Shown piece by piece: positions 1 through 8,068 of a DNA stretch of 8,797 nt; the first letter of the stretch is position 1; every line of letters begins with the position of its first letter. The notes beneath the pieces were generated by a model, which made no database searches, was not told the DNA's origin, and was given only the letters and a program-made list of their open reading frames with translations. The translations under genes were made by a program, and so were the position numbers. The stretch lies in the NCBI GenBank assembly GCA_022706175.1, contig JAKJDB010000078.1:1-8797 (forward strand), in the 5' to 3' direction. The DNA is from Candidatus Zhuqueibacterota bacterium. Lineage in GTDB: Bacteria; KSB1; UBA2214.

Positions 1-1395
1 CTTTTGTTCGGCTGGACTGCATGCCCCGTCTCTCTCCTTTCTCCGGCCGCCTGCGGAAAGACCGGCGCCCACTGGGTACACGCTTTACAACGGCTGTCGA
101 TCTTTGCCGCCGCTTCGCTCATACCTTTGGCGCCGGTTTCTCTTTATCATTGGCATGTTGAAAGGGTTTTCGTTCCAATCTCGCACAATGGCGGCCTCAA
201 TTTTTACATCGGCAACAGCCCGAGATCGGAAAACGCGGTAAGCATTCGTCCCGGTGAAGAATGGGATTATTTTGTTTCAACTCCACAGCGAGAGAACCCG
301 CACCGCGCTCTATCCACGGCCGATTTTTCAAAGTATTGGTACAAGAAAAGCTGGCAGACGATCAGCCGCCGACCCGTTGAAAGTATCCGAAATCTTGCGC
401 TTAAACTGTTTCGTCTCCTGGATGCTCATGAAATCAAGCGAAATATGGATATCTATTTTTTTCGAGATCAATTTTCCGCCCTTATGAAATGGCCGCTGTT
501 GGGGTTTGGCGTGGTACTGCCTTTCTCGCTTCTGGGCGTGATCTGGCCACGGCCGGCAAACCCACGCCGTTCTTTTCTGGCCTGGTATCTTGGTATCTAT
601 GGGTTCTCTGTGATTATTTTTTTCGTCACCGCGCGCTACCGCCTTCCCATGGCGCCGGTGCTTTTACTGTTTGCCGCGCACGCCCTCCAGCACCTGTATT
701 ATCGCTTTCGCACAAAAAGGTTGCCATGGAAGCAGATGGCATTCATTGTCACAACGACACTGTGGATTCATCTGGATCCGACCGGCGTTCGACCCAGCCA
801 CGCAGAGCAGGTGGCCTCACGAGCGGAGAGCTGGTACTATCTGGCAAGATCGATCGGTGATGCCGCCAATCGGCCAGGCTCTTCGGCGGCTCACGTGGCC
901 GGGCTTGAGAAGGCCATTCGGACCATGCAAGTTTCTGCACACTGCGATTCCTCTTTTTCTTATCCGCATACTTTTATCGGTATCTATTCGGTGCAAATCG
1001 CCAAGGAGCGGCTAAAAGAGATCGTTTCACAGGACACACCCGATGATGAAAAAGATCGGCTTCTGGCGCAAGTCACTTCCCAGTTAGCCTTCGCTGAACG
1101 GCATTACCGTCAAGCCCATTTGCTCGCCCCTCACCAGGTCGCTCCGGTTTACAATCTTTGTCTGGCGCTTTACTATCAGAACATTATCGATTACAATAAT
1201 TCCTCCCTGCCGCCCGATGTTTTGCGGGCGGCTATAGTAAGACGGAGTGACGAAATCACCCTGTTTCTGGATCAGCTGCTTCAACAAAAGCATCTCAACG
1301 ATTCTGCCAGGTATACGGAGCTTCAATTCAAGGCGGCGATGCAGAAAGAGCAAGTTTTGCAAAGTCCAACTTTTTCTAAAGGCAAAAGCCAATGA
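1..1395 (+). CDS. GT39/PMT-like membrane glycosyltransferase with helical (TPR-like) tail, 5'-truncated
   Basis: The reading frame is open from base 1. The first possible start is a TTG at 4, with no ribosome site visible, so the true start and the N-terminal catalytic half are probably upstream. Counting from that TTG, residues 28-50 form a hydrophobic segment, followed by SHNGGLNFYIGN at 60-71. Further hydrophobic segments lie near 163-182, 190-209, 214-230 and 245-258. ARYRLPMAP at 210-218, just before a membrane segment, is typical of the C-terminal part of bacterial dolichyl-phosphate-mannose-protein mannosyltransferase-like (GT39/ArnT-type) proteins, which move sugars from lipid carriers on the outer face of the inner membrane. 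Residues about 270-463 are a soluble helical tail. The stretch near 352-395 (AERHYRQAHLLAPHQ, then a helix) resembles a TPR unit. The stop overlaps the next start as ATGA. The acidic catalytic motif expected near the N-terminus is not in the window, so substrate and activity are unknown. The family assignment rests on the two motifs and the topology. Confidence 0.72.
   Translation, partial: LLFGWTACPVSLLSPAACGKTGAHWVHALQRLSIFAAASLIPLAPVSLYHWHVERVFVPISHNGGLNFYIGNSPRSENAVSIRPGEEWDYFVSTPQRENPHRALSTADFSKYWYKKSWQTISRRPVESIRNLALKLFRLLDAHEIKRNMDIYFFRDQFSALMKWPLLGFGVVLPFSLLGVIWPRPANPRRSFLAWYLGIYGFSVIIFFVTARYRLPMAPVLLLFAAHALQHLYYRFRTKRLPWKQMAFIVTTTLWIHLDPTGVRPSHAEQVASRAESWYYLARSIGDAANRPGSSAAHVAGLEKAIRTMQVSAHCDSSFSYPHTFIGIYSVQIAKERLKEIVSQDTPDDEKDRLLAQVTSQLAFAERHYRQAHLLAPHQVAPVYNLCLALYYQNIIDYNNSSLPPDVLRAAIVRRSDEITLFLDQLLQQKHLNDSARYTELQFKAAMQKEQVLQSPTFSKGKSQ
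1378..1382 (+). promoter_or_regulatory. Ribosome binding site for the GH67-like gene
   Basis: AAAGG lies inside the end of the upstream gene, nine bases before the ATG at 1392. Together with the ATGA stop/start overlap it supports 1392 as the start and suggests translational coupling. Confidence 0.5.
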
Positions 1396-3842
1396 CCAAC
1401 CGATTCTGCGCGTTTGTGTCCACGGTGATCCTTGCCGTTTACTCGTCAGCCGCCGGCCAGCCGGTCAGTGCCAAGGCGGTTCCATGGACCATAGCCTTAT
1501 CGCCCGCTCTAGCGCAGGACAAAGCTGTTCAGGCAGCGCTGTCTGATCTGAACGAGATCGCAACATCCTGTGGGATCCAGTTTTCCATTCCCCGTGTGCA
1601 GACGGCCCTAGCCGGACAGGTTGTCGTGATCAGCCGCACTGGCGGAAAAAAAGCGGCTGACCTGCTTCGATTGCATACATCCAAATGGATGCCTGTGCGC
1701 AATCCTGAAGGCTATAAAATAGTGACCATGGGCCGAGAGCCCGACAAAGCTCTGCTCCTTTCCGGCGGTTCTCCGCTCGGCGTCGCATACGGTCTCTATT
1801 GGCTCTATGACCGGATGCGCGTGAGCAAAACCCTGCCAGACCTTACGATCGAAAAAGAGCCCACGCTGGCCATTCGCATGACCCGCAATATGGTCTCCAG
1901 CAAAGCCGACCTGCATCGGGCGCTGCGCTTCGGCCTGAACACGGTATTCGGCGAGAACCCTCTTCATCTGATCCCCTGGGATTCTGAACCAGAGGCCGGC
2001 GAGAACGTCGCAAAACGAGAATCCACCAAAGCCTTGATCGAGTACGCGCACGCCTTGCACATGAAATATCTGGCCTTTGGAACTGATTTCACCTTTCATC
2101 CCTCTCTGCTGCAAGAGTTCCAAGCCACCCTGTCCCCCGATGATCCGGCGTTCTGGGAAGCGGTGCAGGCGAAATACCGCCGGCTTTTTCACGCGATGCC
2201 GGAACTGGACGGTCTGGCAAATTTTCTCGGTGAAGAGCAGATGTATTGGGGCGACTATCAAACCTTTGACCCCATCCATCACGGCGTCGACTGCGACTGG
2301 AGTCTGGAAAAGCGCTATCGCACGTTTCTCATCAAAGTGCGGGACGTAGTTGCCGGAGAATTCGGCAAGCTCTATTTTCATATCACCTGGGATAATTCGC
2401 CCGGCGAAGTGCACGCACAGCCGCAGGTGTATCGACGAATATTGGATGAAACCGTGCCGGTTGAAAATGTATATCTCATCCCCAGCTCGACGCAAAATGA
2501 CCGTTGGTGGTTTCAGGCCTTTAATCCGACCTTTAATCAGACTCCACATCACATGCTCGTCATCTTTGAGACCATGGATTATCATCACGGCGAGAATATG
2601 TTTCCGACCTATCCCGCGCCCTATTATCAGGCCTGGCTGCAGTTGGTGCTTGGCGCCGATCCATGCAATCTGCGGGGCGCCAACGCCGATATGCCGGTCC
2701 AGGATGTGTGGAACGAAACCCGTAATCTCACCGCCTACACGCTCTACCGTCTGATGTGGAATCCTCAGGAAGATGTGCAGACCATCGCTGAGGACTATGC
2801 TGCCATTCATTTCGGTCCGGCGGCTGCTGCGGGTATGGCCGACCTTTTCATGCTGTCGCCCATCGCCTATAAATACGGTCTCTATATCGAACCGGTCACC
2901 TATGGCCAGTTCACCTCGTTGCCGCACATTCGGGTCGGCTCGTTTGTCGTTCAGGGATTTCCTGCCATCGATCGGGGCAAGGAGCACATTGAATTTTTAC
3001 GCCGGCTCTATGTACGCTGCAAGCCCTGGATCCCCGAGACCCTGTCCTACCTGGACCATGGTCTGGAAACCGCTGAAACCATGCGCCGCAGATTCGAGCT
3101 GGTTGCTCCAGCCTTTGCTGATGAAGCGCGAGCGAATCAGGTCGCTCAGGCGCTGGACATGACCCGCCTGCTGATTCAGACCAACAACCGCTACGTCAAA
3201 AGCTTTTTCTCTTATTTTCACTATCTGGAGAACGCCGATGAATCCAGACGTCAGCAGCTGGCCGAACAGGTTCACGCCCTGCAGATGTCCTGCGATCAGT
3301 TCCAGCGCGTCCCGGGATTCGGCTATGACCTGGCCGGAGTCCGTCAGCTGATTGTCAATGCGCAATTGCTGCTGCAGGATAGGGCTGCGGCTGAGAAGGA
3401 ACTTTTAGAAGCGCCTACCATGGCTGAAATTGAAGCCGCGGTCGCTCGAGAGCAGGAAAAATATGCGCGCATTCTGCAGGATCATGCGGAGCAGGTGGTC
3501 CGGGTTTTACATTGGCAGGGCCGGGTGGATGGCGTCGATGTCTTGAAGATCAGAGACAAGAGTCTGGAGGTCGAGCACGTCAAATGGGACGCCATCTATT
3601 TCCAAGATCGAACATTTTTTTCCGCGCTTCCGCAGCGCCCGGTGACCGTGATTCCCAAAAACCTTGATTCCCGGCCCATGCATCCATTTGTTCTGGAACA
3701 GCCGTCCGCGGAAAATGGATACACCGCCAAGATTCTCCTCAACGATCTGCCCGGCGGCGCCGGCTGGTGCAAATTCGATCTCTATTATATCGATAAAAAT
3801 CCGCAAGAATTGGAGATGCTTCCACCATGGGCTCATCGATGA
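1392..3842 (+). CDS. Secreted GH67-like (alpha-glucuronidase-type) protein with extra C-terminal module
   Basis: An 816-residue protein. Residues 1-28 look like a Sec signal peptide, so it should act outside the cytoplasm. Residues about 30-165 resemble the alpha/beta N-terminal domain of GH67: SGGSPLGVAYGLYWLYD starts at 124 and IRMTRN is at 161-166. A TIM-barrel-like part follows at about 170-480. FLGEEQ at 278-283 falls where GH67 enzymes carry the acid glutamate (family motif SEGQPGP). NVYLIPSS...NDRWWFQ ends at 375, and FETMDYHHG begins at 392. These follow the order of the GH67 blocks that hold the base residues. The segment AYTLYRLMWNP and the helices up to about 690 match a GH67 C-terminal helical domain. 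Residues about 700-816 are a further beta-rich module (HWQGRVDGVDVL from 707) not typical of GH67. GH67 enzymes release 4-O-methyl-glucuronic acid from xylo-oligosaccharides. Several catalytic positions look altered here, so the true substrate may differ. The start is set by the ATGA overlap and the AAAGG upstream. Confidence 0.75.
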   Translation: MTNRFCAFVSTVILAVYSSAAGQPVSAKAVPWTIALSPALAQDKAVQAALSDLNEIATSCGIQFSIPRVQTALAGQVVVISRTGGKKAADLLRLHTSKWMPVRNPEGYKIVTMGREPDKALLLSGGSPLGVAYGLYWLYDRMRVSKTLPDLTIEKEPTLAIRMTRNMVSSKADLHRALRFGLNTVFGENPLHLIPWDSEPEAGENVAKRESTKALIEYAHALHMKYLAFGTDFTFHPSLLQEFQATLSPDDPAFWEAVQAKYRRLFHAMPELDGLANFLGEEQMYWGDYQTFDPIHHGVDCDWSLEKRYRTFLIKVRDVVAGEFGKLYFHITWDNSPGEVHAQPQVYRRILDETVPVENVYLIPSSTQNDRWWFQAFNPTFNQTPHHMLVIFETMDYHHGENMFPTYPAPYYQAWLQLVLGADPCNLRGANADMPVQDVWNETRNLTAYTLYRLMWNPQEDVQTIAEDYAAIHFGPAAAAGMADLFMLSPIAYKYGLYIEPVTYGQFTSLPHIRVGSFVVQGFPAIDRGKEHIEFLRRLYVRCKPWIPETLSYLDHGLETAETMRRRFELVAPAFADEARANQVAQALDMTRLLIQTNNRYVKSFFSYFHYLENADESRRQQLAEQVHALQMSCDQFQRVPGFGYDLAGVRQLIVNAQLLLQDRAAAEKELLEAPTMAEIEAAVAREQEKYARILQDHAEQVVRVLHWQGRVDGVDVLKIRDKSLEVEHVKWDAIYFQDRTFFSALPQRPVTVIPKNLDSRPMHPFVLEQPSAENGYTAKILLNDLPGGAGWCKFDLYYIDKNPQELEMLPPWAHR
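3812..3815 (+). promoter_or_regulatory. Ribosome binding site bearing on the start of the BNR gene
   Basis: GGAG lies eleven bases before the ATG at 3827 and twenty-three before the in-frame ATG at 3839. The spacing favours 3827, although 3839 would recreate the ATGA stop/start overlap seen at the previous junction. The signal peptide core is the same from either start. Confidence 0.35.
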
Positions 3843-5011
3843 GAAAAACGCTGTTCTGCGCTATCAGCGTCGGCTTGTTCCTTTTATCCGGAATCGCCTG
3901 GAGTCAAGCCGACGTCAGCGGACAATTTATTTTTCAACCGGACCGCCTTTTGCACGGTCACACGCATGCCTCCTCGCTGGTCGAATGCCCGAACGGCGAC
4001 CTGCTGGCCTGCTGGTACGAGGGCGTAACGGATAGAAGCGCGGATGTGCACATTCAGGCCGCCAGGCTGAAAAAAGGCGGAAAATGGGGCGATCCTTTTC
4101 TACTGGCCGATACGCCCACCTTATCAGACAATAATCCGTGCATGATCATCGACCGGCAAAATCGTCTCTGGCTGTTTTATTACACGCTGCTGGGCGGCTC
4201 TGAACAGCCCTGGGAAACCGCTTTTCTACGGTTCAAGCAATCCTGTGATTATGAAAATCAAGACCAACCGGTTATCTGGAATTATGAAGCCGATCTGCCG
4301 GTACAGGTCTCGGAGTTGGATACGATTGTATCTCGACTGTGTAACGAGCCGGGCTGGATCCCCTCAGGCGCCGACGACCTCTGTCAAAAAGCTCATCAAC
4401 ATCTGCGCAACCAATTGTCCCGACGATTGGGATGGACCACTCGCGCGCGGCCGCTTTTTCTGCGATCCGGTGAGCTGGTGTTGCCCATGGCCTCCGAGAT
4501 CTTTGGCGTCGCAACCATGGCCATCACCAATGATCAGGGACGGTCCTGGTTTTTTTCTCAGCCGCCGTTGGGCTACGGCGTAGAGCAGCCGACGCTTTTT
4601 GAACGATACGACGGCGCCCTGGTGGCCTATTTCCGCGATTCCAGCCCACTGCATCGCATCCGTTCAAGCACTTCTCGCGATCGCGGCCGGACCTGGTCCC
4701 CCATCATGGCCAGCGATTTGCCCAATCCCGGCTCAGGGCTGGAGGTGTTGCGGTTAAGAAACGGCCATGTCGTGCTGATCTATAATGACGTGGAAAACGA
4801 TCCGCGCAGCCGGCTGGCGGTTTCGCTCTCATTGGACGAAGGCAAGACCTGGACCTACACCCGTCATCTCGAGAACAGCTCTGCGGGCAGATTCGATTAC
4901 CCCTCTCTGCTGCAGACGCGGGATGGCCGGTTGCACGCTGTCTACAGCTATAATGTGCAGACCATCAAACATGTCTGTTTTTCAGAAGATTGGATTATAG
5001 GCAAAAAGTGA
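3827..5011 (+). CDS. Secreted BNR/Asp-box beta-propeller, exo-sialidase-like
   Basis: A 394-residue protein. Residues 5-28 (MRKTLFCAISVGLFLL, ending IAWSQA) are a clear signal peptide. The body reads as a sialidase-superfamily beta-propeller of the BNR_2 type. An N-terminal strand set carries HGHTHASSLVECPNGDLLACWYEG. Three Asp boxes follow: TNDQGRSW at 234-241, SRDRGRTW at 283-290 and SLDEGKTW at 335-342. The C-terminal blade carries FDYPSLLQTRDGRLHAVYSYN. Candidate active-site arginines and the tyrosine in YSYN are visible, but the GH33 arginine triad cannot be assigned safely by eye. Residues about 136-208 form an insertion containing three cysteines (C140 and two more). Proteins of this type are often labelled exo-alpha-sialidase, yet related propellers act on rhamnose or uronic acid linkages. 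The neighbouring glucuronidase-like and rhamnosidase-like genes make a non-sialic substrate plausible. The gene overlaps its upstream neighbour by 16 bases from this start, or by 4 from 3839. Confidence 0.78.
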   Translation: MGSSMRKTLFCAISVGLFLLSGIAWSQADVSGQFIFQPDRLLHGHTHASSLVECPNGDLLACWYEGVTDRSADVHIQAARLKKGGKWGDPFLLADTPTLSDNNPCMIIDRQNRLWLFYYTLLGGSEQPWETAFLRFKQSCDYENQDQPVIWNYEADLPVQVSELDTIVSRLCNEPGWIPSGADDLCQKAHQHLRNQLSRRLGWTTRARPLFLRSGELVLPMASEIFGVATMAITNDQGRSWFFSQPPLGYGVEQPTLFERYDGALVAYFRDSSPLHRIRSSTSRDRGRTWSPIMASDLPNPGSGLEVLRLRNGHVVLIYNDVENDPRSRLAVSLSLDEGKTWTYTRHLENSSAGRFDYPSLLQTRDGRLHAVYSYNVQTIKHVCFSEDWIIGKK

Positions 5012-5025
5012 CAGGCCACGCTGTG

Positions 5026-8000
5026 ATGGTTTCTTTCGTAATACGATTCAAGCTGTTTCCTGCTTGCTGGCTTTTGCTTATTCCGGCCAAGGGCCTGTTC
5101 GCTGCGCCGTTTGCTGAACGATTGGCACACGACTTTATGTATCCGCCTCGTGACTGTCGCCCGTACACCTACTGGTTTTGGCCTGCCAGTGCTGTCACTG
5201 AGCAGGAACTCACCTGGGAGTTGCAGCAGATGTACGAGCAGGGTATGGGCGGAGTTCTGATCAACAGCGCTTTTGGTCCGATCTATGAAAAAGGGGCGAT
5301 CCCCTTTTTATCCGATGATCATCTCAAAATGATCCGTCATGCGGTGCTGACGGCCAAAAAACTGGGGCTGAAAGTTATACTCAATTTCAGCGGCGGTTGG
5401 GTGTTCGGGGGATTTTGGGTGCCACCCGAGCAACGCAGTCAAAGCCTGGTGCCGGCATCCGTGGAATTGAAAGGCCCGGTTCGTTTTTCCGCTGAATTGC
5501 CCAAATTCGTTAAAGCGGCTGATCATCGGGGCGAAATCTCGGTTGCGGATATTCCCGATGGCGAAAAGCTGGTCGCCGTTGTCGCAGGAGAAGTTAAAGA
5601 CGGAAGAATGATTTCCTCATCCCTTGTGGATCTTACCTCGCAGGTAGCCGACGATTCGCTGAGCTGGACGGTACCGCAGGGCCTTTGGCGACTGACCGTT
5701 TTTTGGCTCAAATACACCGGCCAGAAAACTGTGCCGCCGGACTATGGCCAAGTGCATTGGTGCGTGGATCATTTCAGTCGATCTGCGATGAAACGCTATT
5801 GCGAGTTTATCGGCGGCAAATACTTGCAGGCCGTGGGTGATGAATTCGGTAAAACCATCATTGCTTTGCATTGCGACAGTTACGAGATGGCCAGCCTGCC
5901 GGACGGATTTTACTGGAGCGACAGCCTGCTGTCCCAATTTCATGCGTACAAGGGGTATGACCTGACCCGGTATCTGCCGGCTCTGTGGTGGCCGATCGAT
6001 GACCTCTCTGCCAACATCCGTTATGATGTGAATGATTTTCTCCATCAGGCCGGTCTGGGGATTTTTTTTCAAACTTTTCTCGACTGGTGTCATCGCCATC
6101 ATCTGCAAGCCAGTATGGAACCCTATGGCTTCACCACCGACATCCTAGAGGGGGCCGGCATGGCTGATCTGCCGTTCATGGAGGTCACAGCGGGTGAAAA
6201 AGACGCGGTTCCCTGGTTTGACAACCGCATCGGTCCGAAACGGTATGTTGCCTCCGGCGCGGATCTGTATGGAAGAAATATCATCGGCGTAGAGGCCTAC
6301 ACCTACTTGCATTGGGAGATTTATCGTGCCACCCTTGAGGAACTAAAGATCGCCAGTGACGGTTTCCTCTGCTCCGGCGCCAATCTTTTTTTCAATCACC
6401 TGTATGCCTACACGCCGGAGCGGCAAGCCGCCCCTTCACGAACTCTGCCCTGGGCGGCGGTCATCAATCACACCAATCTGTGGTGGAAGGATTATCATCA
6501 TCTGGCGGACTATATCGCACGATGCTGTTTTCTCTTGCGCCAGGGCCTTCCGCAAAAAGACATTGCGGTGTATTCTCCCCTGGCTAACCAATGGACCCTT
6601 GATGTTAAAAACGCCCGCAAATGGACCAGGGAGTACGACTGGGGCGCCCTGGGCGAGCTGATCTTTGCCAATGGCTATCAGTTCGATCTGATCAACGACG
6701 AGGTTCTGCAGCACCGCGCGGCCTGGCAAAACGGCGTTTTAACTGTGAACAACATGGAGTACAGAATTTTACTCTTGCCGGACATCAGCGCTATGCCGGT
6801 GGAAACGCTGGAAGTCATTCGACGGTATGTCGCCGACGGCGGGGTGGCGATCGCCCTTAAACAACTGCCCAAGTGTTCGGTTGGACTATCCGACCATGCG
6901 GTTAAAGATCTCCGCGTGCAGTCCCTGATCCGTGAGATGTTTGCTGAACCGGTTGGCCGAGATGGGACTGGGGAGAAGTCGTTCGACAAGGGACGTACCC
7001 ATTTTATCAAACAAGTCCTCCACCGACAGGATGTCTTGGACCGGCGCAGCAGTCCTCTGGATCCGTTCGTCAATACCTTGCGTGCCTATCTGCCTCCGGA
7101 TGTGTCCATCGATTTCGCCTCGGCCGGTTTGCGGGAGAATAACGGACTGAGCTTTTTTCATCGCCGGCTTGGTGAAGACGACCTCTATTTCGTCGCCAAT
7201 ATTCAGGACCGGCCATTCCGGCTGCCGCTCACCTTCCGGGTTTGTAACAAAATACCCTGGCACTGGAATCCATATGATGGATCCATCGCCCGGTTGTGGC
7301 ACTATGAACAAAATTCCCAAGGCATCGAACTCCCCATCGAGTTGGCTCCATTTGAATCCCTGTTTGTGCTTTTTCAGACGGGCCTAGACAGCAGCCGGAT
7401 TTCAGCCGGCGATTTTCACCGTATCGTGAATGTGAAACAGGACACGATCACCGCTGCTGCGAGGATGAATGGTCGCCATCATCTGCTTGTACAGAGCGGC
7501 AGGAGAACAGTTTCTCTGTCTTGCACGGTTCAAGGCGTTCCGCCGCCTTTTGATCTGGCCGGCCCGTGGAGGATGACCCTGGCCGACGCCGGCGTCGACA
7601 CTGTGTTGACGCACCTCGAGTCCTGGACCGTCTATGCCGCCACTCGCCATTTCAGCGGCGCAGGCCGCTATGAAACCCATTTTACAATCCCCTATGACTA
7701 TCTGAATACAGAACACAAACTGTTTTTGGAGTTAGGGAAAGTGGGCAGCATCGCTCATGTGCAGCTGAACGGCAAGCAAATAGGGACCCACTGGATGAGC
7801 CATACCCATTTGCCCATCACCTCCGCCGTCCGGCCTGGAGACAACCACTTGGTCGTGGAGGTCATCAACACTCTGATCAATCGTGCGGCCGGTCTCAGGC
7901 AGCCGATCCCGGTCCCTGCAGAGCTGATTTCCCATTATGGCAGCGGGACAACCGCTTATACTGAAACTTTTCGCGGTCCGGTCGGCTTTGCCGCTCTGCC

Positions 8001-8067
8001 TGCTTCCGGACTGATCGGACCGGTCCGTATTATTGCTGAAAAGATTACATCCATTCCAGTGAGGTAG
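5026..8067 (+). CDS. Secreted GH106-type glycoside hydrolase (alpha-L-rhamnosidase family)
   Basis: A 1013-residue protein from the ATG at 5026. This start gives a signal peptide ending near GLFAAP. In-frame alternatives are GTG at 5008, which overlaps the previous stop as GTGA and has TATAGG six bases ahead, and TTG at 4990. Either would put extra polar residues before the signal. GH106 marks, in order: RPYTYWFWP from 45; GMGGVLIN at 73-80; GGWVFGGFWVPPEQRSQ at 123-139, the family's GWPxGGPWVxPExxSQ block; DSYE at 284-287; MADLPFMEV ending near 387; GADLYGRNIIGVEAYTY with E423; FNHLYAYTPE at 456-465; and WWKDY from 486. Residues about 520-630 resemble a Rossmann-like beta-galactosidase-trimerisation fold. 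Residues about 842-1010 (FDLAGPW onward, VQLNGKQIG) are a GH2-type sugar-binding beta-sandwich. Known GH106 members cleave alpha-L-rhamnosides in pectic and other glycans by an inverting mechanism. E287, E386 and E423 are candidate functional acids; their roles need an alignment. The length fits the family. Confidence 0.86.
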   Translation: MVSFVIRFKLFPACWLLLIPAKGLFAAPFAERLAHDFMYPPRDCRPYTYWFWPASAVTEQELTWELQQMYEQGMGGVLINSAFGPIYEKGAIPFLSDDHLKMIRHAVLTAKKLGLKVILNFSGGWVFGGFWVPPEQRSQSLVPASVELKGPVRFSAELPKFVKAADHRGEISVADIPDGEKLVAVVAGEVKDGRMISSSLVDLTSQVADDSLSWTVPQGLWRLTVFWLKYTGQKTVPPDYGQVHWCVDHFSRSAMKRYCEFIGGKYLQAVGDEFGKTIIALHCDSYEMASLPDGFYWSDSLLSQFHAYKGYDLTRYLPALWWPIDDLSANIRYDVNDFLHQAGLGIFFQTFLDWCHRHHLQASMEPYGFTTDILEGAGMADLPFMEVTAGEKDAVPWFDNRIGPKRYVASGADLYGRNIIGVEAYTYLHWEIYRATLEELKIASDGFLCSGANLFFNHLYAYTPERQAAPSRTLPWAAVINHTNLWWKDYHHLADYIARCCFLLRQGLPQKDIAVYSPLANQWTLDVKNARKWTREYDWGALGELIFANGYQFDLINDEVLQHRAAWQNGVLTVNNMEYRILLLPDISAMPVETLEVIRRYVADGGVAIALKQLPKCSVGLSDHAVKDLRVQSLIREMFAEPVGRDGTGEKSFDKGRTHFIKQVLHRQDVLDRRSSPLDPFVNTLRAYLPPDVSIDFASAGLRENNGLSFFHRRLGEDDLYFVANIQDRPFRLPLTFRVCNKIPWHWNPYDGSIARLWHYEQNSQGIELPIELAPFESLFVLFQTGLDSSRISAGDFHRIVNVKQDTITAAARMNGRHHLLVQSGRRTVSLSCTVQGVPPPFDLAGPWRMTLADAGVDTVLTHLESWTVYAATRHFSGAGRYETHFTIPYDYLNTEHKLFLELGKVGSIAHVQLNGKQIGTHWMSHTHLPITSAVRPGDNHLVVEVINTLINRAAGLRQPIPVPAELISHYGSGTTAYTETFRGPVGFAALPASGLIGPVRIIAEKITSIPVR
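8061..8064 (+). promoter_or_regulatory. Ribosome binding site for the last gene
   Basis: GAGG overlaps the last codons of the GH106-type gene and stands four bases before the ATG at 8069. The spacing is short but usable. It supports 8069 over the in-frame ATG at 8084. Confidence 0.4.
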
Positions 8068-8068
8068 A

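Noticed and set aside
1608..2987. A 459-codon open frame on the minus strand inside the GH67-like gene
   Set aside because: It lies wholly opposite a well-supported coding gene, has no ribosome site or recognisable domain, and has the low-complexity look of a shadow frame in GC-rich coding DNA.
4676..4685. Perfect palindrome CGCGATCGCG
   Set aside because: It is the codons of the second Asp box (Arg-Asp-Arg). A single copy in coding sequence gives no support for an operator or methylation site.
5617..6108. Minus-strand open frame of 163 codons inside the GH106-type gene
   Set aside because: It is antisense to conserved GH106 motifs and shows no domain or start signal, so it is a shadow frame.
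7585..7596. Perfect 12-bp palindrome GACGCCGGCGTC
   Set aside because: It is inside the coding sequence of the sugar-binding domain, has no partner copies and no neighbouring promoter. Chance in GC-rich coding DNA explains it.
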